From assembly GCA_028691595.1 (NCBI GenBank), contig JAQUZA010000173.1, positions 1 to 6,748 of the forward strand: 6,748 nt of DNA. Reading direction: 5' to 3'. Source of the DNA: Candidatus Rifleibacteriota bacterium (GTDB taxonomy: Bacteria > Muiribacteriota > Ozemobacteria > Ozemobacterales > Ozemobacteraceae). The stretch's first letter is position 1; each line of letters starts with the position of its first letter. The notes beneath the pieces were generated by a model. That model saw only the letters and a program-made list of their open reading frames with translations, made no database searches and was not told the origin of the DNA. Shown in pieces: positions 5,276-6,748 of the stretch. The position numbers were made by a program, and so were the translations under genes.

Positions 5276-6748
5276 GATTGCCCTCCGTTTGCGGCCAGTG
5301 CCGCAAGCTCGTATTCTTTTTCAAGGTAGGCGCGTGGCACCTGAAAGTCGATAAAATCCCAGGGCAGGCTTTCTGATACGGGTCTGCTTCTAAGATATTC
5401 ACTTGCCTGAAGGCCCGTGTCGGCAAAAGCTTTCTCCCATTTCTCCCGTGAAAAATGCTCGTGCCAGCCATCAAATTTGCACCCGTTTCTGAATGCCGCT
5501 TCAATAAGTTCTCCGGTTTTCTCGTCACCTCTTGACAACACTGATTCCAGGAGGCAGAGATACTCTTCTCGCCATGAGATGCGGCTTTTGTTGCGTTCAA
5601 GACCCCGGGTGACAATGAGACGCTTGCGCTTGAGTTCGGCAATGTCGGCCTGTTGTGCCCACTGAAAAGGAGTGAATGGTTTGGGCACAAATCCTGAAAG
5701 GCTTATGGATATCTGTTTGCGGGGTTTTGTGGTTCGACCGATATCTTCTAGACGGTTGACCAGGTCTACGATTCCGTAGAGGTCTTCGTCTGTTTCAAAA
5801 GGTAGACCCATCATGAAATACAGTTTGACGGTGCGATAATCAGACCCGCCAGTCGCTTTCATGACACTGATGATATCTTCTTCGGTTACATTCTTGTTGA
5901 TAACATTGCGTAGCCTCTGGGTGCCGGCTTCCGGGGCAAAGGTCAGCCCGCCCTTGCGGATATGCGGGGTAGAGTCAAGCAGCGCGATGGTATTGTCGTT
6001 CATGCGCATTGACGGAATTGAAATGCTTTGCTCAGGATAAAGCTTTTCTTTATCAAGGCCGAGAATCAAATCGTCAAGCCGGCAATAGTCTGATGTCGAC
6101 AGAGAAAGCAGCCCGAGAGATTCTTCGCCGGTACTTTGCAGCAGTCTGGTGGCATAGCTGATGAGGTCTTCAACTGGCCGTTCACGTTTGGGCCGGTAGT
6201 AGAAGCCGGCATTGCAGAAACGGCAGCCCTTCATACAGCCTCTGAAAATTTCAAGCGGTGCACGGTTGTGTATTGCCTGAACATTGGGAATTACCATTCT
6301 GAGCGGTGGAGTGCTTGCAGAGAACCCTTTGAATACCCTTCGGCGCACCTTGCCGGGAAACTCAGGAACCCATACCCCATCGAGTCGGCCGAGTTCCTTA
6401 CGAATCTCTGAACGACCGGCTCCTGATTTCCGGGCGGCAATCAGCTGGTCGCAAATTTCGGTTATTACTTCTTCGCCGTCGCCAATAACAATGGCATCCA
6501 TAAATTTGGCCACCGGCAGAGGGTTCGCGGCCGAAGGCCCTCCGGCGATAATCAACGGGCCGTTTGTTCTGTCTTTCCAGTTCAGGGGGATCCCTGATAG
6601 ATCGAGAATATTCAGAACGTTGGTAAAGGTCATCTCATAGGGAAGGGTGATAAAGATAACATCGAATTCATTCAGGGGCAGCCCTGATTCAAGCCCATAC
6701 AGCGGCAAACCACGTCTTCGCAGCAAAGCTTCGAAATCGGTCCATGGG
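5272..6748 (-). CDS. TIGR03960 family radical SAM protein (5' end off window)
   Basis: The visible 491 residues begin with PWTDFEALL, an internal stretch in this family. The frame is open to the window edge, so the TTG at 6726 is not the real start. By memory of the family's size, roughly 100 residues are missing. Residues about 1-110 are a Rossmann-like part resembling the B12-binding module of related radical SAM proteins (LESG..LNEFDVIF, AGGPSAANP, DAIVIGDGEEV). The radical SAM core starts near 165, with the 4Fe-4S motif CMKGCRFC giving C171, C175 and C178 (CX3CX2C). It continues through LTFAPEAGTQRLR (268-280) and FVPKPFTPFQW (354-364). The family-typical ending LPWDFIDFQV is at 461-470. 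The enzyme would use S-adenosylmethionine to make a 5'-deoxyadenosyl radical; the substrate is not known for this family. Its stop overlaps the DUF2344 start by 4 bases, and the two are probably partners. The identification is firm; the function is inferred. Confidence 0.92.
   Translation of the reverse strand, partial: PWTDFEALLRRRGLPLYGLESGLPLNEFDVIFITLPYEMTFTNVLNILDLSGIPLNWKDRTNGPLIIAGGPSAANPLPVAKFMDAIVIGDGEEVITEICDQLIAARKSGAGRSEIRKELGRLDGVWVPEFPGKVRRRVFKGFSASTPPLRMVIPNVQAIHNRAPLEIFRGCMKGCRFCNAGFYYRPKRERPVEDLISYATRLLQSTGEESLGLLSLSTSDYCRLDDLILGLDKEKLYPEQSISIPSMRMNDNTIALLDSTPHIRKGGLTFAPEAGTQRLRNVINKNVTEEDIISVMKATGGSDYRTVKLYFMMGLPFETDEDLYGIVDLVNRLEDIGRTTKPRKQISISLSGFVPKPFTPFQWAQQADIAELKRKRLIVTRGLERNKSRISWREEYLCLLESVLSRGDEKTGELIEAAFRNGCKFDGWHEHFSREKWEKAFADTGLQASEYLRSRPVSESLPWDFIDFQVPRAYLEKEYELAALAANGGQS

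Noticed and set aside
5244..5690. A 148-codon open frame on the - strand
   Set aside because: It lies in another frame of the radical SAM gene and runs across the well-supported ATGA junction; its composition shows no family motif.
1..6748. A defence system, mobile element, CRISPR array, tRNA or riboswitch
   Set aside because: No transposase, integrase, nuclease-helicase module, direct-repeat array, tRNA-like fold or long leader is visible; genes abut each other and are recognisable core families apart from the two exported proteins.

Overview
The window is bacterial chromosomal DNA, densely packed with core genes. Two convergent gene groups meet at a short intergenic region near position 1300. 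I see no RNA gene, CRISPR array, insertion sequence, phage gene or defence module. Both outermost genes run off the window.

Left group, + strand (1 to 1253): the 3' end of accA (acetyl-CoA carboxylase carboxyltransferase alpha subunit) overlaps the start of a sigma-70 family RNA polymerase sigma factor by 23 bases. The overlap implies co-transcription and probably translational coupling. A hairpin plus T-run at 1323-1355 is a good intrinsic terminator for this unit.

Right group, - strand (6748 down to 1357): five tightly coupled genes, in transcription order. They are a radical SAM protein of the TIGR03960 type (5' end off the window), a TIGR03936/DUF2344 protein, an RNase E/G family endoribonuclease (rng), and two exported proteins of unknown function. 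The junctions are a 4-base ATGA overlap, a 4-base TTGA overlap, a 1-base gap and a 4-base gap, so this is almost certainly one mRNA. Two of the starts (rng and the first exported protein) are TTG; for the second, a Shine-Dalgarno sequence decides the start. The order radical SAM - DUF2344 - RNase G recurs in many bacteria, often next to ribosomal protein genes rplU/rpmA. Here the place after rng is taken by the two exported proteins, which is the least explained part of the window.

Organism: signal peptides, a long RNase G and the housekeeping gene set fit a free-living Gram-negative-type bacterium. The gene content would suit a deltaproteobacterium-like lineage or a deep candidate phylum such as Riflebacteria, but this is a weak guess from gene order and protein character. 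The housekeeping genes are ordinary. I do not find convincing evidence of a new biological system; the nearest lead is the pair of secreted proteins translationally coupled to RNase G.
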